This document shows positions 50,008 through 59,145 of a DNA stretch of 64,000 nucleotides, in pieces. The stretch comes from Archangium lipolyticum (GTDB taxonomy: Bacteria; Myxococcota; Myxococcia; Myxococcales; Myxococcaceae), in the NCBI RefSeq assembly GCF_024623785.1, contig NZ_JANKBZ010000004.1:186001-250000 (forward strand), given 5' to 3'. The position numbers and the translations under genes are program-made. Numbering within the stretch: position 1 is the first letter of the stretch; the number at the start of each line of letters is the position of its first letter. The notes beneath the pieces were generated by a model. That model was not told the DNA's origin. It did no database searches and was given only the letters and a program-made list of their open reading frames with translations.

Positions 50008-50190
50008 CCGCGCTCCACCGTCTGCAACGTGATTGCATTTGACTCCGGGTTGAGCCAATTTCGTACCCCGCGTTCCACCGGGCCTTCTCCCGTGGTGACA
50101 GGAGCCGCCACGCCGCCTCCCAGAATGCCAGACAGTCCAGCAGCAATCGAGCAAGTCAGGTGCAACTTTCCCAGAGTTGGGTTATTCGAG

Positions 50191-50646
50191 ATGACGATGG
50201 CCGCCAGGAAGAACGCCCCCCAGCCCAAGCTCGCCGACTATCAGGAGCGCCTCCGCACCGCGGGGCTGCGCAGCACCTCTCCCCGGGTGGCGGTACTCCG
50301 GGAGCTGGAGTCCGCCACCGCGCCGCTGAGCCACGCCGACCTCGTGGAGTCGCTGGGCGACGAGGGCTATGACCGTGTCACCATCTACCGCAACCTCACC
50401 GACCTGACCGAGGCCGGCCTGGTGGTGCGCGCGGACCTGGGGGACCACGTCTGGCGCTTCGAGCTCAAGCGTGAGGAGAAGTCGCACCAGGGCACGCACC
50501 CGCACTTCACCTGCACCGACTGCGGCACGGTGACGTGCCTGCCCTCGGAGGCCGTCCGCATCTCCACCGCCAAGGGAGCACCCAAGGCAGTGGCCGCCCG
50601 CTCGGTGGACATCCAGCTGCGCGGACTGTGTGACCACTGCACCTAG
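50191..50646 (+). CDS. Fur-family metal-dependent repressor
   Basis: 151 residues. Winged helix about 15-90 (STSPRVAVLRELESATAPLS, DRVTIYRNLTDLTEAGLVVR) and dimerisation/metal domain with THPHFTCTDCGTVTCLPSEA and the terminal LRGLCDHC. The two CxxC-like Cys pairs form the structural zinc site of Fur/PerR/Zur. The sensed metal cannot be decided from sequence, so no narrower symbol is given. The start ATG 50191 has only GAG upstream. A TonB-dependent receptor lies 5 kb away, but regulation of it is conjecture. Confidence 0.9.
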   Translation: MTMAARKNAPQPKLADYQERLRTAGLRSTSPRVAVLRELESATAPLSHADLVESLGDEGYDRVTIYRNLTDLTEAGLVVRADLGDHVWRFELKREEKSHQGTHPHFTCTDCGTVTCLPSEAVRISTAKGAPKAVAARSVDIQLRGLCDHCT

Positions 50647-50799
50647 AGCGTCCCCTCGTCCCCGTCCAGCCCCGCTCCCCCCGCCCGCCTGCTCCGCGGC
50701 CGGAGCCTCGTGCCCTGGCACCGTGGGGTTGGCTCCAGCCCCTCCGGGTACCACCGTTTTGCGGCGGTATCCGACATGGACAACCAAGGAGGGGTCGTC

Positions 50800-51339
50800 A
50801 TGAAGAAGCTACTGGCCGCACTGGCCTTCACCCTGGGCACCGCCGCCTTCGCGCAGGCGGACACCCAGCAGAACACCCAGGCCCAGCAGGAGCAGAAGAG
50901 CAACGAGGGCCGCAAGCTCAGCACCGGCATCGAGGCCACCGAGGTCCTCCCGGGCACCAGCGGCGCCCAGGCCAACAAGGGCACCCAGGAGCTCACCCAG
51001 GATCAGCAGAAGGCCTTGATGAACAAGGCACATGCCTTCAACGTCAACGGGACCCTCAAGGACGCGGAGAGGGACGAGGTCACCCTGTCGCGCCAGAACC
51101 TGAACCTGCCGGACGTGGAGCTGGACGTGAGGGACCAGACCCAGGTGATGCTGGACGGCAAGAAGGTCGCCGTGGGTGACATCCCCGAGGGAGCCCAGGT
51201 GCGCGCCCGCTTCCAGATGCACGGCGACAACGCGGTCGCCCTGGAGCTCAACGCCACCAGCCCCAAGGGCGTCAAGAAGGGCGCCAAGATGGACAAGGGC
51301 ACGACCCAGCCGGCGCCCATGCCCACCGAGAACCAGTAG
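50800..51339 (+). CDS. Exported Gln/Lys-rich protein of unknown function
   Basis: 179 residues. A signal peptide (MKKLLAALAFTLGTAAFAQA, cleavage near residue 20) and a Gln/Asn-rich low-complexity region (about 21-45) lead to a compact domain (about 95-155) that looks like a small beta-barrel: VELDVRDQTQVMLDGKKVAV, then EGAQVRARFQMHGDNAVALE. This recalls DUF5666/OB-fold-like periplasmic proteins, though I am not sure. The Lys-rich C-terminus is disordered. AAGGAGGGG precedes the ATG, and a strong terminator follows the stop. Confidence 0.6.
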   Translation: MKKLLAALAFTLGTAAFAQADTQQNTQAQQEQKSNEGRKLSTGIEATEVLPGTSGAQANKGTQELTQDQQKALMNKAHAFNVNGTLKDAERDEVTLSRQNLNLPDVELDVRDQTQVMLDGKKVAVGDIPEGAQVRARFQMHGDNAVALELNATSPKGVKKGAKMDKGTTQPAPMPTENQ

Positions 51340-51364
51340 GCCGTCCACGACGGACGCGGAGCGG

Positions 51365-51401
51365 GCCCGTTTCCCTCACCGGGGAGCGGGCTCTTCTCTT
51401 T
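51365..51401 (+). terminator. Intrinsic terminator after the exported protein gene
   Basis: GCCCGTTTCCC (51365-51375) pairs with GGGGAGCGGGC (51381-51391) as an 11-bp stem with two G-T wobbles and a 5-base loop. TCTTCTCTTT follows immediately, 25 bases past the stop. This is the clearest Rho-independent terminator in the window. Confidence 0.75.
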
Positions 51402-51563
51402 CCGCAGACCCGCCCGTCCCTCCTCCAGACCGCCGGAACCCCTGGAAAAAACCCGGAATTTTTCGAGGATTCCCATCATTTTACCTTCCGCCCGCTGACA
51501 CCGGCTGGTGAGCGGACGGGCTGGCGGTGAGTGCCGCCCTCGTCTCATGTGGCCGGTGTCCTT

Positions 51564-51569
51564 TACAAT
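51564..51569 (+). promoter_or_regulatory. Candidate -10 element for the metallophosphoesterase gene
   Basis: TACAAT, 31 bases upstream of the ATG at 51600, in a locally AT-rich region that starts at about 51447. No good -35 hexamer is found at 16-18 bases spacing, so an alternative sigma or an activator may be needed. Confidence 0.25.
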
Positions 51570-51599
51570 TCGAGCCGTCCGACAGACGGAAGGAACCGC

Positions 51600-52511
51600 A
51601 TGCGCCTGAGACTTGCCCGCCGCTCCGCCGCCACCCAGACCGCGAAGGCGGTCTCCGTTCACGCCCAGGGGCAGCACCGCAACCTCATGAGGCGCAACGA
51701 GCTGAGGGCCGTGAGTCCGGATCCGCTGCGGCCCGAGGCCCGCCTGCGCTGGCGCGACCACTTCACCCTGTCGGAGAACCTGCTGCACGTGCCGGGAATG
51801 CACTCGGAGCATGACGGGCTGCGCATCGCGCACCTGTCGGACATCCACGTGGGCCAGGCCACGTCCGCGGTGCGCATCCGCCGCGCGGTGGCCGAGGTGA
51901 ACGCGAGCAACCCGGACCTCGTCTTCCTCACGGGCGACTACGTCACCCACAGCCCCAAGCCCCTGCCGCGCGTCATCGAGCTGCTGGCCGGCTTCACCAG
52001 CCCCGTCTTCGTGGTGCTGGGCAACCATGACCACTGGGTGGACGCCCACTACCTGCGCACCGGCTTCGAGCGCCTGGGCTACACGGTGCTGCAGAACGAG
52101 CACCGGGTGGTGCACGTGCGCGGGGCGCCGGTCACCATCCTGGGCATCGACGATGGGCGCACGGGCCGCGACGACGTGGAGGCCACCTTCCGGGGCGCTC
52201 CCGACTCCGGCACGCGCCTGGTGCTCACCCACGCGCCGCCCACCGTCGAGAAGCTGCCCCCGGACGCCAACCTGGTGCAGTTCTCCGGGCACACGCACGG
52301 CGGCCAGTTCGTGGTGCGCGGCCTCACGGAGGCCATCTTCCGCCGCGCGGGGCAGCCCTACATCCAGGGCCACTACCATGTGCGGGGCAACCAGCTCTAC
52401 GTGAACATGGGACTGGGCTTCGGCTTCGGTGGGCCGTACCTGCGGCGAGGCACCTACCCGGAGGTGGCCTTCTTCACCCTGCGGCCCGTCGAGTCGGCCG
52501 TCACCCACTGA
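51600..52511 (+). CDS. Calcineurin-like metallophosphoesterase
   Basis: 303 residues. Metal-binding motifs in order: LSDIHVG, FLTGDYV, VVLGNHDHW, VLTHAPP and SGHTHGGQF, the full set of the YkuE/YaeI-like phosphoesterase group. It has a basic N-terminus (MRLRLARRSAATQTAKAVSV) without a clear signal peptide or helix. Its best-studied relatives cleave phosphodiesters or lipid-linked pyrophosphates such as UDP-diacylglucosamine. Two metal ions, usually Mn or Fe, are required. AAGGA precedes the ATG. Confidence 0.9.
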   Translation: MRLRLARRSAATQTAKAVSVHAQGQHRNLMRRNELRAVSPDPLRPEARLRWRDHFTLSENLLHVPGMHSEHDGLRIAHLSDIHVGQATSAVRIRRAVAEVNASNPDLVFLTGDYVTHSPKPLPRVIELLAGFTSPVFVVLGNHDHWVDAHYLRTGFERLGYTVLQNEHRVVHVRGAPVTILGIDDGRTGRDDVEATFRGAPDSGTRLVLTHAPPTVEKLPPDANLVQFSGHTHGGQFVVRGLTEAIFRRAGQPYIQGHYHVRGNQLYVNMGLGFGFGGPYLRRGTYPEVAFFTLRPVESAVTH

Positions 52512-52529
52512 GCGCCCACCGCCGCCCTC

Positions 52530-52561
52530 CCTCTCCCTCTGGGAGAGGGCTGGGGTGAGGG
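52530..52561. repeat. REP-like palindromic repeat, copy D
   Basis: CCCTCTCCC-TCT-GGGAGAGGG followed by CTGGGGTGAGGG, directly after the metallophosphoesterase stop. With copy E it flanks the doxX gene in inverted orientation. Confidence 0.8.
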
Positions 52562-52577
52562 TCTACGCCGGGCCCCC

Positions 52578-53030
52578 TCACGATTGAGGCTGGGGCCGCA
52601 GCCCTCCGGGCGGGCGATTCACACGCCGCTCCTCCAGGATCCTCGAGCGGGCCCGCACGCTGTAGGGCCCCGGTCCGAAGTACGCGAGCAGCAGCGCGCC
52701 ACCGGCCATGGAGATGTTCTTCCAGAAGTGGATCATCTGCATCGCGGCCTGCTCGGGTGGCAGCCCCCAGAAGCGGTGCATCGTGAGCGCCGCGAGCACC
52801 AGGAAGGCGGCGATGGCCGCCGCGGCGATGCGGGCGAAGACCCCCAGCAGGATGCACACCCCGCCCACGACCAGCACCACGCCCGAGCCGTAGATGGCCA
52901 GCGCCGGGAGCGGCAGACCCGCGCTCCGCGCGTAGCCGATCATGGTCTCGGCGTTGGTGAAGTGGTTGAAGCCGCTGAAGATGAAGATGGCCGAGAAGAG
53001 CAGCCGGCCGATGGGAGCCAGGGCATCCAT
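52578..53030 (-). CDS. DoxX-family membrane protein
   Basis: 150 residues with four membrane segments, typical of DoxX: LLFSAIFIFSGFNHFTNAET, ALAIYGSGVVLVVGGVCILL, IAAAAIAAFLVLAALTMHRF and ISMAGGALLLAYFGPGPYSV. The central W-K-N-I-S-M-A-G-G-A-L block is the family hallmark. DoxX proteins have been linked to thiosulfate-quinone oxidoreductase and to oxidative-stress complexes, but most have no known role. GGGAGGACGTC precedes the ATG. It is bounded by inverted REP copies D and E. Confidence 0.9.
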   Translation of the reverse strand: MDALAPIGRLLFSAIFIFSGFNHFTNAETMIGYARSAGLPLPALAIYGSGVVLVVGGVCILLGVFARIAAAAIAAFLVLAALTMHRFWGLPPEQAAMQMIHFWKNISMAGGALLLAYFGPGPYSVRARSRILEERRVNRPPGGLRPQPQS

Positions 53031-53182
53031 GACGTCCTCCCTTCCCCCGGGCGGAGGGTGGCGCCCGGGGAGGCGAGGGGCTCCGGGCCATTGGCCTGAA
53101 GTCCCAGGTGAAGGTAGGCCCCGCGCCAGGGGCCGGCACCCGGCCAGGGCCCGTGAGGCTCCTGGGCTCCCGGGTGGGAAGA

Positions 53183-53216
53183 CCCTCACCCCAGCCCTCT
53201 CCCAGAGGGAGAGGGA
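53183..53216. repeat. REP-like palindromic repeat, copy E (inverted)
   Basis: Reverse-complement orientation of copy D (CCCTCACCCC, AGCCCTCTCCC, AGAGGGAGAGGG), just beyond the stop of the following histidine kinase and within the doxX upstream region. It could terminate the kinase transcript and affect doxX expression. Confidence 0.8.
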
Positions 53217-53219
53217 GCG

Positions 53220-55130
53220 TCAGGCGATGTGCGCCTCGATCGGACGCGTTCCCCTCTGGGACTGGCGTGCGTCCCGGGGCAGGCGGACCGTGAACGTCGT
53301 CCCCTCCTCCTGCGTGGAGCGCACCCGCACCTCGCCCCCGTGCGCCTCCACCAGCTCCCTCACGATGAACAGACCCAGCCCCAGTCCATTGCTCCTCCGC
53401 CCCGTTCCCACCTGACGGAAGGGGTCGAACAGCGTGGCCAGCTGGTGGCTGGGAATCGGCGTCCCCGCGTTGGAGATCTCCAGCACCTGAGTGTCCGTCT
53501 CCTCCCAGCACCGCACGTGGATGGGTCCCTCGCTCGCGCCGTGCTCCAGCGCGTTGCCCACCAGGTTGCTCACCACCTGCGCCAGCCGATCCGGATCCCA
53601 CACCCCCTCGCCCTCCCCCCGCGCCTCGAAGACGAGCTCCCTCCCCGGGTGCGCCACCGTCAGCTCCTCCATCACCTGCTGGCACAACGTGGGCAGGCGC
53701 GTGGGCGCCAGGTTCAGCGGAATCCCTCCCGACAGCCGCGCCCGCGTCAGGTCGAGGATGTCGGCGATCATCTTCCCCATGCGCTCCGCGCTCGCCTCGA
53801 TGCGCTGCGCCAGTTGCTGCTGGGCCGGCGGCAACGGACCGCGCCGCCGCAGCGCCCGCGCCGACAGCGAGATGGCGTTGAGCGGGTTGCGCAGGTCATG
53901 TCCGAGAATGCCGATGAAGCGCTCGCGGAACCGCGCCTCCTCCTGCATCCGCTCCACCGCCCGCTTGCGCTCGGTGATGTCCATCATCGAGCCGATCATC
54001 CGCACCGCGCCCCCCTTGCCACCCCGGGCCACCAGCCCCCGGTCCAACACGTGCACGTAGGTGCCGTCCTTGCGCCGGAAGCGGTACTCGGCCGTCCACG
54101 ACTCCCCGCCCGACTCCACCGTGTGTCTCAACCCCTCCACCACCAGCTTCCGGTCATCGGGGTGGACCTGCTCCTCCCACCAGGAGATGCCGCCCATCTC
54201 CTCCGGGAGGTAGCCCAGGACGGCGTGGCACGCCTCGCCCCAATGCAGGTGGTCGCCGGCGGTGTTCCAGTCCCAGAGCACGTCGTTGGTGGCCCAGGAC
54301 GCCAGGCGGTAGCGCTCCTCGGCCTCGCGCAGCGCCGCCTGCGCCTGCTCACGCTCGGTGCAATCCAACACCACGCCCAGCATCCGCGTGGTCCGGCCAC
54401 GCTCGTGGAACGTCTGCCCCACCGCCTCGTAGCAGCGCACCGTGCCGTCCGCCCACTGCCCGCGGAACTGGAAGGTGTAGGGCCCCTCCGCGCGCATCCC
54501 CTGCAGGAGCGCCTCGGCCACCCGCTTGCGCTCGTCCGGGTGCACGCAGCTCAGGAAGCTCTCCGGCGTGCCCCGCGGCACTCCCTCCGGTTGCCCGAAG
54601 AAGGCCGACGCGTTGGGAGACCAGGTCAGGGTGCGCGGCCCCGCCGACCACTCCCACGTCACCATCCGCGCCGTCTCCAGCGCCAGCCGCAGGTGCTCCT
54701 CGCGCGCCCGCACCGCCTGCTGCCGCTCCAGCTCCTCCCGGAACGCGCGCCGCTCCACCCGGGCCTCGGTGATGTCGATGAGCCACAGGGCGAAGCCCTC
54801 CCCGTGCTTCACCGCCTTCGCCTGGAACCAGCGCTCCTCCAGGCCCGTCCCCAGGTGCGCCTCGAAGGAGAGGGTCGTGCCCGCCTCCACCACCTGGCGC
54901 AGGGCGTCCCACTCCGGCAGGCCCTCCACCACACCGCCCCACGAGGACAGCGCGCGGCCCAGGCCCAGCCCGTTCACGAGCGCCTCGGCCGCCGGATTGA
55001 GGGCCGTCCACTGGAAGTCGCGCGGCGCTCCCGCGCCTTCTCGGACGGGCTCGAAGAGCACGCACGGAATGGGCGACTCGACATGAAGCCTCCATGCGAG
55101 CTCGGGCCCTGGAACCCACGATGAAGCCAT
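53220..55130 (-). CDS. Multi-PAS sensor histidine kinase
   Basis: 636 residues, soluble. PAS-like domains about 10-125, 145-262 and 275-388. The second and third show the PAC pattern (LGVVLDCTEREQAQ and IGSMMDITERKRA). HisKA with His411 (GILGHDLRNPLNAI) and HATPase_c with NLVGNALEHGASEG, EISNAGTPIP and SNGLGLGLFIVRELVEAHGG. It should phosphorylate an unlinked receiver. ATG 55130 is chosen because GGGGGGATGGC lies just upstream. It begins 167 bases after the convergently oriented TonB-receptor stop on the same strand. Confidence 0.9.
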   Translation of the reverse strand: MASSWVPGPELAWRLHVESPIPCVLFEPVREGAGAPRDFQWTALNPAAEALVNGLGLGRALSSWGGVVEGLPEWDALRQVVEAGTTLSFEAHLGTGLEERWFQAKAVKHGEGFALWLIDITEARVERRAFREELERQQAVRAREEHLRLALETARMVTWEWSAGPRTLTWSPNASAFFGQPEGVPRGTPESFLSCVHPDERKRVAEALLQGMRAEGPYTFQFRGQWADGTVRCYEAVGQTFHERGRTTRMLGVVLDCTEREQAQAALREAEERYRLASWATNDVLWDWNTAGDHLHWGEACHAVLGYLPEEMGGISWWEEQVHPDDRKLVVEGLRHTVESGGESWTAEYRFRRKDGTYVHVLDRGLVARGGKGGAVRMIGSMMDITERKRAVERMQEEARFRERFIGILGHDLRNPLNAISLSARALRRRGPLPPAQQQLAQRIEASAERMGKMIADILDLTRARLSGGIPLNLAPTRLPTLCQQVMEELTVAHPGRELVFEARGEGEGVWDPDRLAQVVSNLVGNALEHGASEGPIHVRCWEETDTQVLEISNAGTPIPSHQLATLFDPFRQVGTGRRSNGLGLGLFIVRELVEAHGGEVRVRSTQEEGTTFTVRLPRDARQSQRGTRPIEAHIA

Positions 55131-55296
55131 GCCATCCCCCCGCGCACCTCGACCCCCGGACGAGACGAGAAGCCGGGGGATGCAGATGCGACACGGAGTA
55201 TGCCACGGCCCGCCAGTTGCCAGCCATGACCCCCGGACCCATGCCCCGGGGAACGACACGAGTGCCCGATTCCAGACCGGCGCCAGCCTGGCCCGT

Positions 55297-58215
55297 TCAG
55301 TACCTCGCCTTGAGCCCGACGATGGGCAGCGCGATGGGCAGACCCGTGGGCTTCTTCTGCAGCGACAGGCCGTAGCCACCCACGTAGTCGAAGGCGACCA
55401 CCTCCTGGCTGAGGGTCACGTTGAGCATGTCCAGGTAGGCCTCGAGCGAGAAGGTGTCGTAGACCCAGGCCTTGGACACCCGCAGGTCGAAGCGGAGGAA
55501 GGGCGGCAGCCGGTCCACCTTGTCCTGGTCCACCCGCACCCACCGGGGCATGCCATCGACGCCCGTGCCCTCCACCTGCGTGCGGCTGGTGAGGTTGCCC
55601 GACTCCGGACGCCCGGAGTTGAAGTGCAGCACCCCGCCCAGGGTGATGTTGTTGGCGAACTTGTAGTTGAGCACCAGGTTGGCCACGTGCGTCTGGTCGA
55701 AGACGTAGGGCAGGTCCGCCTCGGCCCGGCCCACCGGCTGGTCGTGCGCGTCGTAGCGGATGAAGCTCACGCGCCGCGTGCTGCGCTGCAGCGAGTAGGA
55801 CAGCCAGCCGAACCAGTTGCCTCCCAGCGGGCGGCGGATGAGCAGCTCCAGTCCGTACGACAGGCCCCGGCTGCTCATGTTTCCCAGATCGATGCCCTCG
55901 AAGGGATCCGTGGGCACCTCCACCTGCATCCCCCGCACGAGGCGCCGGCCACCCGTCCCGGGCTGGGGCACCGGAGGTCTATCCCCGCCCGGCGGCTCCA
56001 CGGGCGGGGGCGGCGGAACGAAGGGATCGTCCTCACTGTTGAAGGGCGTGAGCTCCACCGTGCGCAGCATCGGGTTGACGTAGCCCTCCAGGCTCACGTC
56101 GAAGCCCAGCAGGTTCTTGTACTCCACGCCCGCGGACACCTGCACCGCCTGCTGCAGCCCCTGGTCCAGCGCCGCGATGTCGATGATGGGCAGGCTGATG
56201 AGCGTGGTGGGCGCCTGGTGGTAGAGGCCCACTCCGCCCTTGAGGGTGAGCTGCTCGCTCATCTTCCGGCGCACGGCGATGCGCGGCTCCGCCACGAACG
56301 CGTTGGGGCCTCCGGACAGGTGGTAGTTGTCCAGGCGCAACCCCGGCACCACCGACCACGGCCCCGCCTCCCACTGCACCTCCGCCCACAGCCCGCTGAA
56401 GGTGGCGATCGCCAGCGGCATGTCGAGCTCCATTTCATCGAACGGGGCCTCCGGCGACGGGCGGCTGCGCTGCTGGATTTTCACCAGCGCTCGCTTGTGG
56501 TCCACGTCCAGGCCGGAGCGCAGCGAGAGGCCCTCGCCGAGCTTCCTCTGGTAGCCCAGCCGCGCGGTGGCATTGCGCTGGTCGATGTTGAAGGTGCCTC
56601 CACCACTCGAGCCGCTCTCACTCGCGATGGAGAGCCGGTCCAGCCCCACGTTGACGCCCGCCTCCAGCTCGCCACCGCCCACCGGGTGGCGATAGCGCAG
56701 GTCCACGCGGTGGAAGAGGACGGACTGCAGCGCGGTGGTGGCATCCTCATCCGTCGCCCTCACGCCGAAGGTGTCCGAGGAGCCGAAGGCGAAGAGGCGC
56801 AGCCGGCCCGGCCCCACCTTCTGCTCGACGCGGGCCTGATAGTCATAGAAGTCCAGCACCAGCTTCGAGTCATCGGAGCCGGTCACGTTGAGGGCGTTGG
56901 CCCCCAGGGCGATCAGCCACGGCGTGTACGAGATGCGGCCCGCGAGCGAGACGTTGGTGCCGGTGGACTGGAAGGGGTACTCGACGAAGAGGCCCGCGTT
57001 GATGAAGTCCGCGTAGGCGCTGCCGTGGAAGCGGTCATCGCGCGGGGTGGTGAGCTTGCCCTCCACCGCGCCGCCCATGAGGCGCCCGTACTGGGTGGGA
57101 GGGTTGCCCGCGTAGAAGTCGATGGTGTCGATGAAGTCCGGGTGGACGACGGCGGGCCCCAGGAACAGGTGGAAGAGGATGGGGACGCGGATGCCGTCCA
57201 GGAAGTAGCCGGTGGCGGCCGGCTGGCTGCCGCGCACCACCGGGTACGAGACGCCCGAGAGCATGCTGCCCACGCCCGGCATCAACATCACCACGCGGAA
57301 TGGATCTCCCATGGTGCCGGGAATCTCGCGCAGCTCCGCGTCGCGCAGCGTGACGCGCGACACCTCGGTGCGCTCGCGGTCTCCCCGCACCACCGTCTCG
57401 TAGGGGTTCACCACGAGCGGCTCCAGGCCATACACCACCTCGAGCGTCTCGCCCGCGCGCACGTCCTCGTAGAAGTCGTCCGGCTTGTGGCCCGGAGCGG
57501 TGACGCGCACCCACTGCTTGCCCGGAGGCAGCCGTGCCTCGAAGCGGCCGTCCGGCCCCGTCTCCACGGCCACGTCCCGCGCGGCGAACGACACGAGCGT
57601 GGCTCCCGCCACCGGCCGACGGTTGCCCTTGGTGCGCACCAGACCACGCAACGTCACGGGCGGCTGGGCCTGCGCGGCCCCGCTGCCCGCCACCGGCTGG
57701 GGGGCCTCGAAGCGGTACTCGAAGTTGAGCCGCACCTGCACCGGCGTGCCCTCCACCTTCGCCGGGGTGAAGCGCAGGCCGGACGCGGCATGCAGCGCCG
57801 CATCGTCCAGCAGCGGATGCAGTCCCCGCACGAGCCGGGCCTCGGCCACCTCGCCCTGCTCGTCCACCAGCAGCTCCAGTTGCACCGTGCCCGCCACCGG
57901 CTGCGCGGCGAGCGCCTCGGGGTAGCGCGCCGGGGAGTCCGCCATCAGCGCGGGCGGCTCGAAGCGTGGCCCCGTCCCCGCGTCCGACGCATCCCCCGCG
58001 CCCTCCAGCGCGAAGCCCCCATCGGTGCGCTGGACGTCCACCTCCGCCTGGACCGGGCCCGCGTCGGGAGCCTCCGCCCGAGGCACCCCATCCAGGTGGG
58101 GGATGGTCGTCACCGGCTGCGCGGAGACATCGAACGCGAGCAGCCCCGCCAAAACCAGTCCGAGGGCCTGACACGGCCCCCACCATGTGCTCATGCGCTG
58201 CCGCTCGTTCGCCAT
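55297..58215 (-). CDS. TonB-dependent receptor with built-in TonB C-terminal domain
   Basis: 972 residues. Signal peptide (about 10-34, ending AFDVSA). Then a TonB_C/energy-transducer-like domain (about 75-155: VAGTVQLELLVDEQGEVAEA, GLRFTPAKVEGTPVQVRLNF), a carboxypeptidase regulatory-like domain (about 170-240), a plug (about 260-360: RTEVSRVTLRDAELREIPGT, PVVRGSQPAATGYFLDGIRV) and a long outer-membrane barrel to the C-terminal RY. A Pro-rich extracellular loop with GGDRPPVPQPGTGG is present. It takes up or exports a large ligand with TonB energy. ATG 58215 follows GGAGCGGG; ATGs at 58248 and 58194 are alternatives. Confidence 0.88.
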   Translation of the reverse strand: MANERQRMSTWWGPCQALGLVLAGLLAFDVSAQPVTTIPHLDGVPRAEAPDAGPVQAEVDVQRTDGGFALEGAGDASDAGTGPRFEPPALMADSPARYPEALAAQPVAGTVQLELLVDEQGEVAEARLVRGLHPLLDDAALHAASGLRFTPAKVEGTPVQVRLNFEYRFEAPQPVAGSGAAQAQPPVTLRGLVRTKGNRRPVAGATLVSFAARDVAVETGPDGRFEARLPPGKQWVRVTAPGHKPDDFYEDVRAGETLEVVYGLEPLVVNPYETVVRGDRERTEVSRVTLRDAELREIPGTMGDPFRVVMLMPGVGSMLSGVSYPVVRGSQPAATGYFLDGIRVPILFHLFLGPAVVHPDFIDTIDFYAGNPPTQYGRLMGGAVEGKLTTPRDDRFHGSAYADFINAGLFVEYPFQSTGTNVSLAGRISYTPWLIALGANALNVTGSDDSKLVLDFYDYQARVEQKVGPGRLRLFAFGSSDTFGVRATDEDATTALQSVLFHRVDLRYRHPVGGGELEAGVNVGLDRLSIASESGSSGGGTFNIDQRNATARLGYQRKLGEGLSLRSGLDVDHKRALVKIQQRSRPSPEAPFDEMELDMPLAIATFSGLWAEVQWEAGPWSVVPGLRLDNYHLSGGPNAFVAEPRIAVRRKMSEQLTLKGGVGLYHQAPTTLISLPIIDIAALDQGLQQAVQVSAGVEYKNLLGFDVSLEGYVNPMLRTVELTPFNSEDDPFVPPPPPVEPPGGDRPPVPQPGTGGRRLVRGMQVEVPTDPFEGIDLGNMSSRGLSYGLELLIRRPLGGNWFGWLSYSLQRSTRRVSFIRYDAHDQPVGRAEADLPYVFDQTHVANLVLNYKFANNITLGGVLHFNSGRPESGNLTSRTQVEGTGVDGMPRWVRVDQDKVDRLPPFLRFDLRVSKAWVYDTFSLEAYLDMLNVTLSQEVVAFDYVGGYGLSLQKKPTGLPIALPIVGLKARY

Positions 58216-58309
58216 GTGTACCCGCTCCGTACAGGAGACCGAGCCCATGACGCCAGCCCACCGTGTGTCACGACAAGCACGAACGGCCGCGGAGGGGCCC
58301 GCCTGCCCG

Positions 58310-58690
58310 CTAGCGCTTCTGCAACGCCGCGGCCACGAGGCCGATCAGCTTGAGCTGCGAGCCCTCCAGCTTGCGCAGGGTGCGCATGAGGCGGCGCAGC
58401 TCGGGGCTCTCATCGAACTCCTCGGGCGGAGCGGACTCGGCCGCCCACGTGGGCACCTCGCCGGTGTTGAGGCCCAGGAAGGTGTCCGAGGGCATGCGCA
58501 ACGCGATGCACAACCGGCGCAACGACGGCACACTGGGCAACATCCGACCCCGCTCCAGCCGGCCATACACCTCGGTCGCCAGCCCCACCCGCTCCGCGAC
58601 GTCCGCCTGGGTCAGCCCCGCACGCAGCCGCGCCTGACGCGCGATCTCGCCCACGTTTGCTGCCAGCTTGCCCGTCGACGGTTGTCCCAT
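58310..58690 (-). CDS. XRE-family helix-turn-helix regulator
   Basis: 126 residues. The helix-turn-helix spans about 12-70: ARQARLRAGLTQADVAERVG and YGRLERGRMLPSVPSLRRLC, a standard Cro/CI fold. The C-terminal ~55 residues are acidic then helical (LRRLMRTLRKLEGSQLKLIG) and probably dimerise. It is a stand-alone regulator upstream of the TonB-receptor gene, with 95 bases between them. Regulation of that gene is plausible but unproven. Confidence 0.88.
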   Translation of the reverse strand: MGQPSTGKLAANVGEIARQARLRAGLTQADVAERVGLATEVYGRLERGRMLPSVPSLRRLCIALRMPSDTFLGLNTGEVPTWAAESAPPEEFDESPELRRLMRTLRKLEGSQLKLIGLVAAALQKR

Positions 58691-59145
58691 GTTGGTTCTC
58701 TGGCCCTCGCTGAGGCGACCCTCCAGGCCGCCTGCTTAGAGCCGGACAGGGACCCGCGACAGGACAGGATGGGTAGTCGGTCAAACCTGGGACCCTAAGA
58801 GTGCTCGGCTCAGAGGGAGAGAGGAGTGTCCACCCCCCTCGCTCCCCAGGCCTCCGCCCCTAGAGGTGAACCGAACCCAGGAGGTTGTCCCGCGCACCCA
58901 AGCGGACAGGTGAGGCTATGACCATTCACGTCCTGCTACCGGCATGGGACCTGGTTTTCGCCTTCCCGCGGCCGACCAGATGTCCCACGTCGAACGATCC
59001 AGGCCCAACCCCCCATAACGGGTGCGTCCGGACCGCCCGCATCGGTCCACGAGCCAACCCTGGCGCGAGGAGCCCGGAGCGTCCTTCCACCACCGCCGAG
59101 CCACCGTGCTATGGCGCCGCCGAGAAGAAGGAAGGGCCGCAGGAC
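58691..59145. other. Gene-free divergent region between the XRE regulator and a receiver
   Basis: About 450 bases. A frame in phase with the receiver is open from 58885, but its translation is Pro/Arg-rich, lacks family features and has no ribosome site at its start, so I treat it as non-coding. No hairpin or named element stands out. It should hold promoters for both flanking genes. Confidence 0.4.

Noticed and set aside
50711-50730. Sigma-54-type promoter (TGGCAC followed by TTGG) before the exported protein gene
   Set aside because: The spacing between the GG and the expected GC elements is wrong by two bases.
55129-58353. 1074-codon plus-strand open frame opposite the TonB-dependent receptor
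   Set aside because: No recognisable domain; composition of an antisense frame. The minus-strand protein has signal peptide, plug and barrel features.
58885-59145. N-terminal extension of the receiver at 59146
   Set aside because: Pro/Arg-rich translation, no ribosome site at its start, and the receiver domain begins a few residues after ATG 59146, which has a leader.
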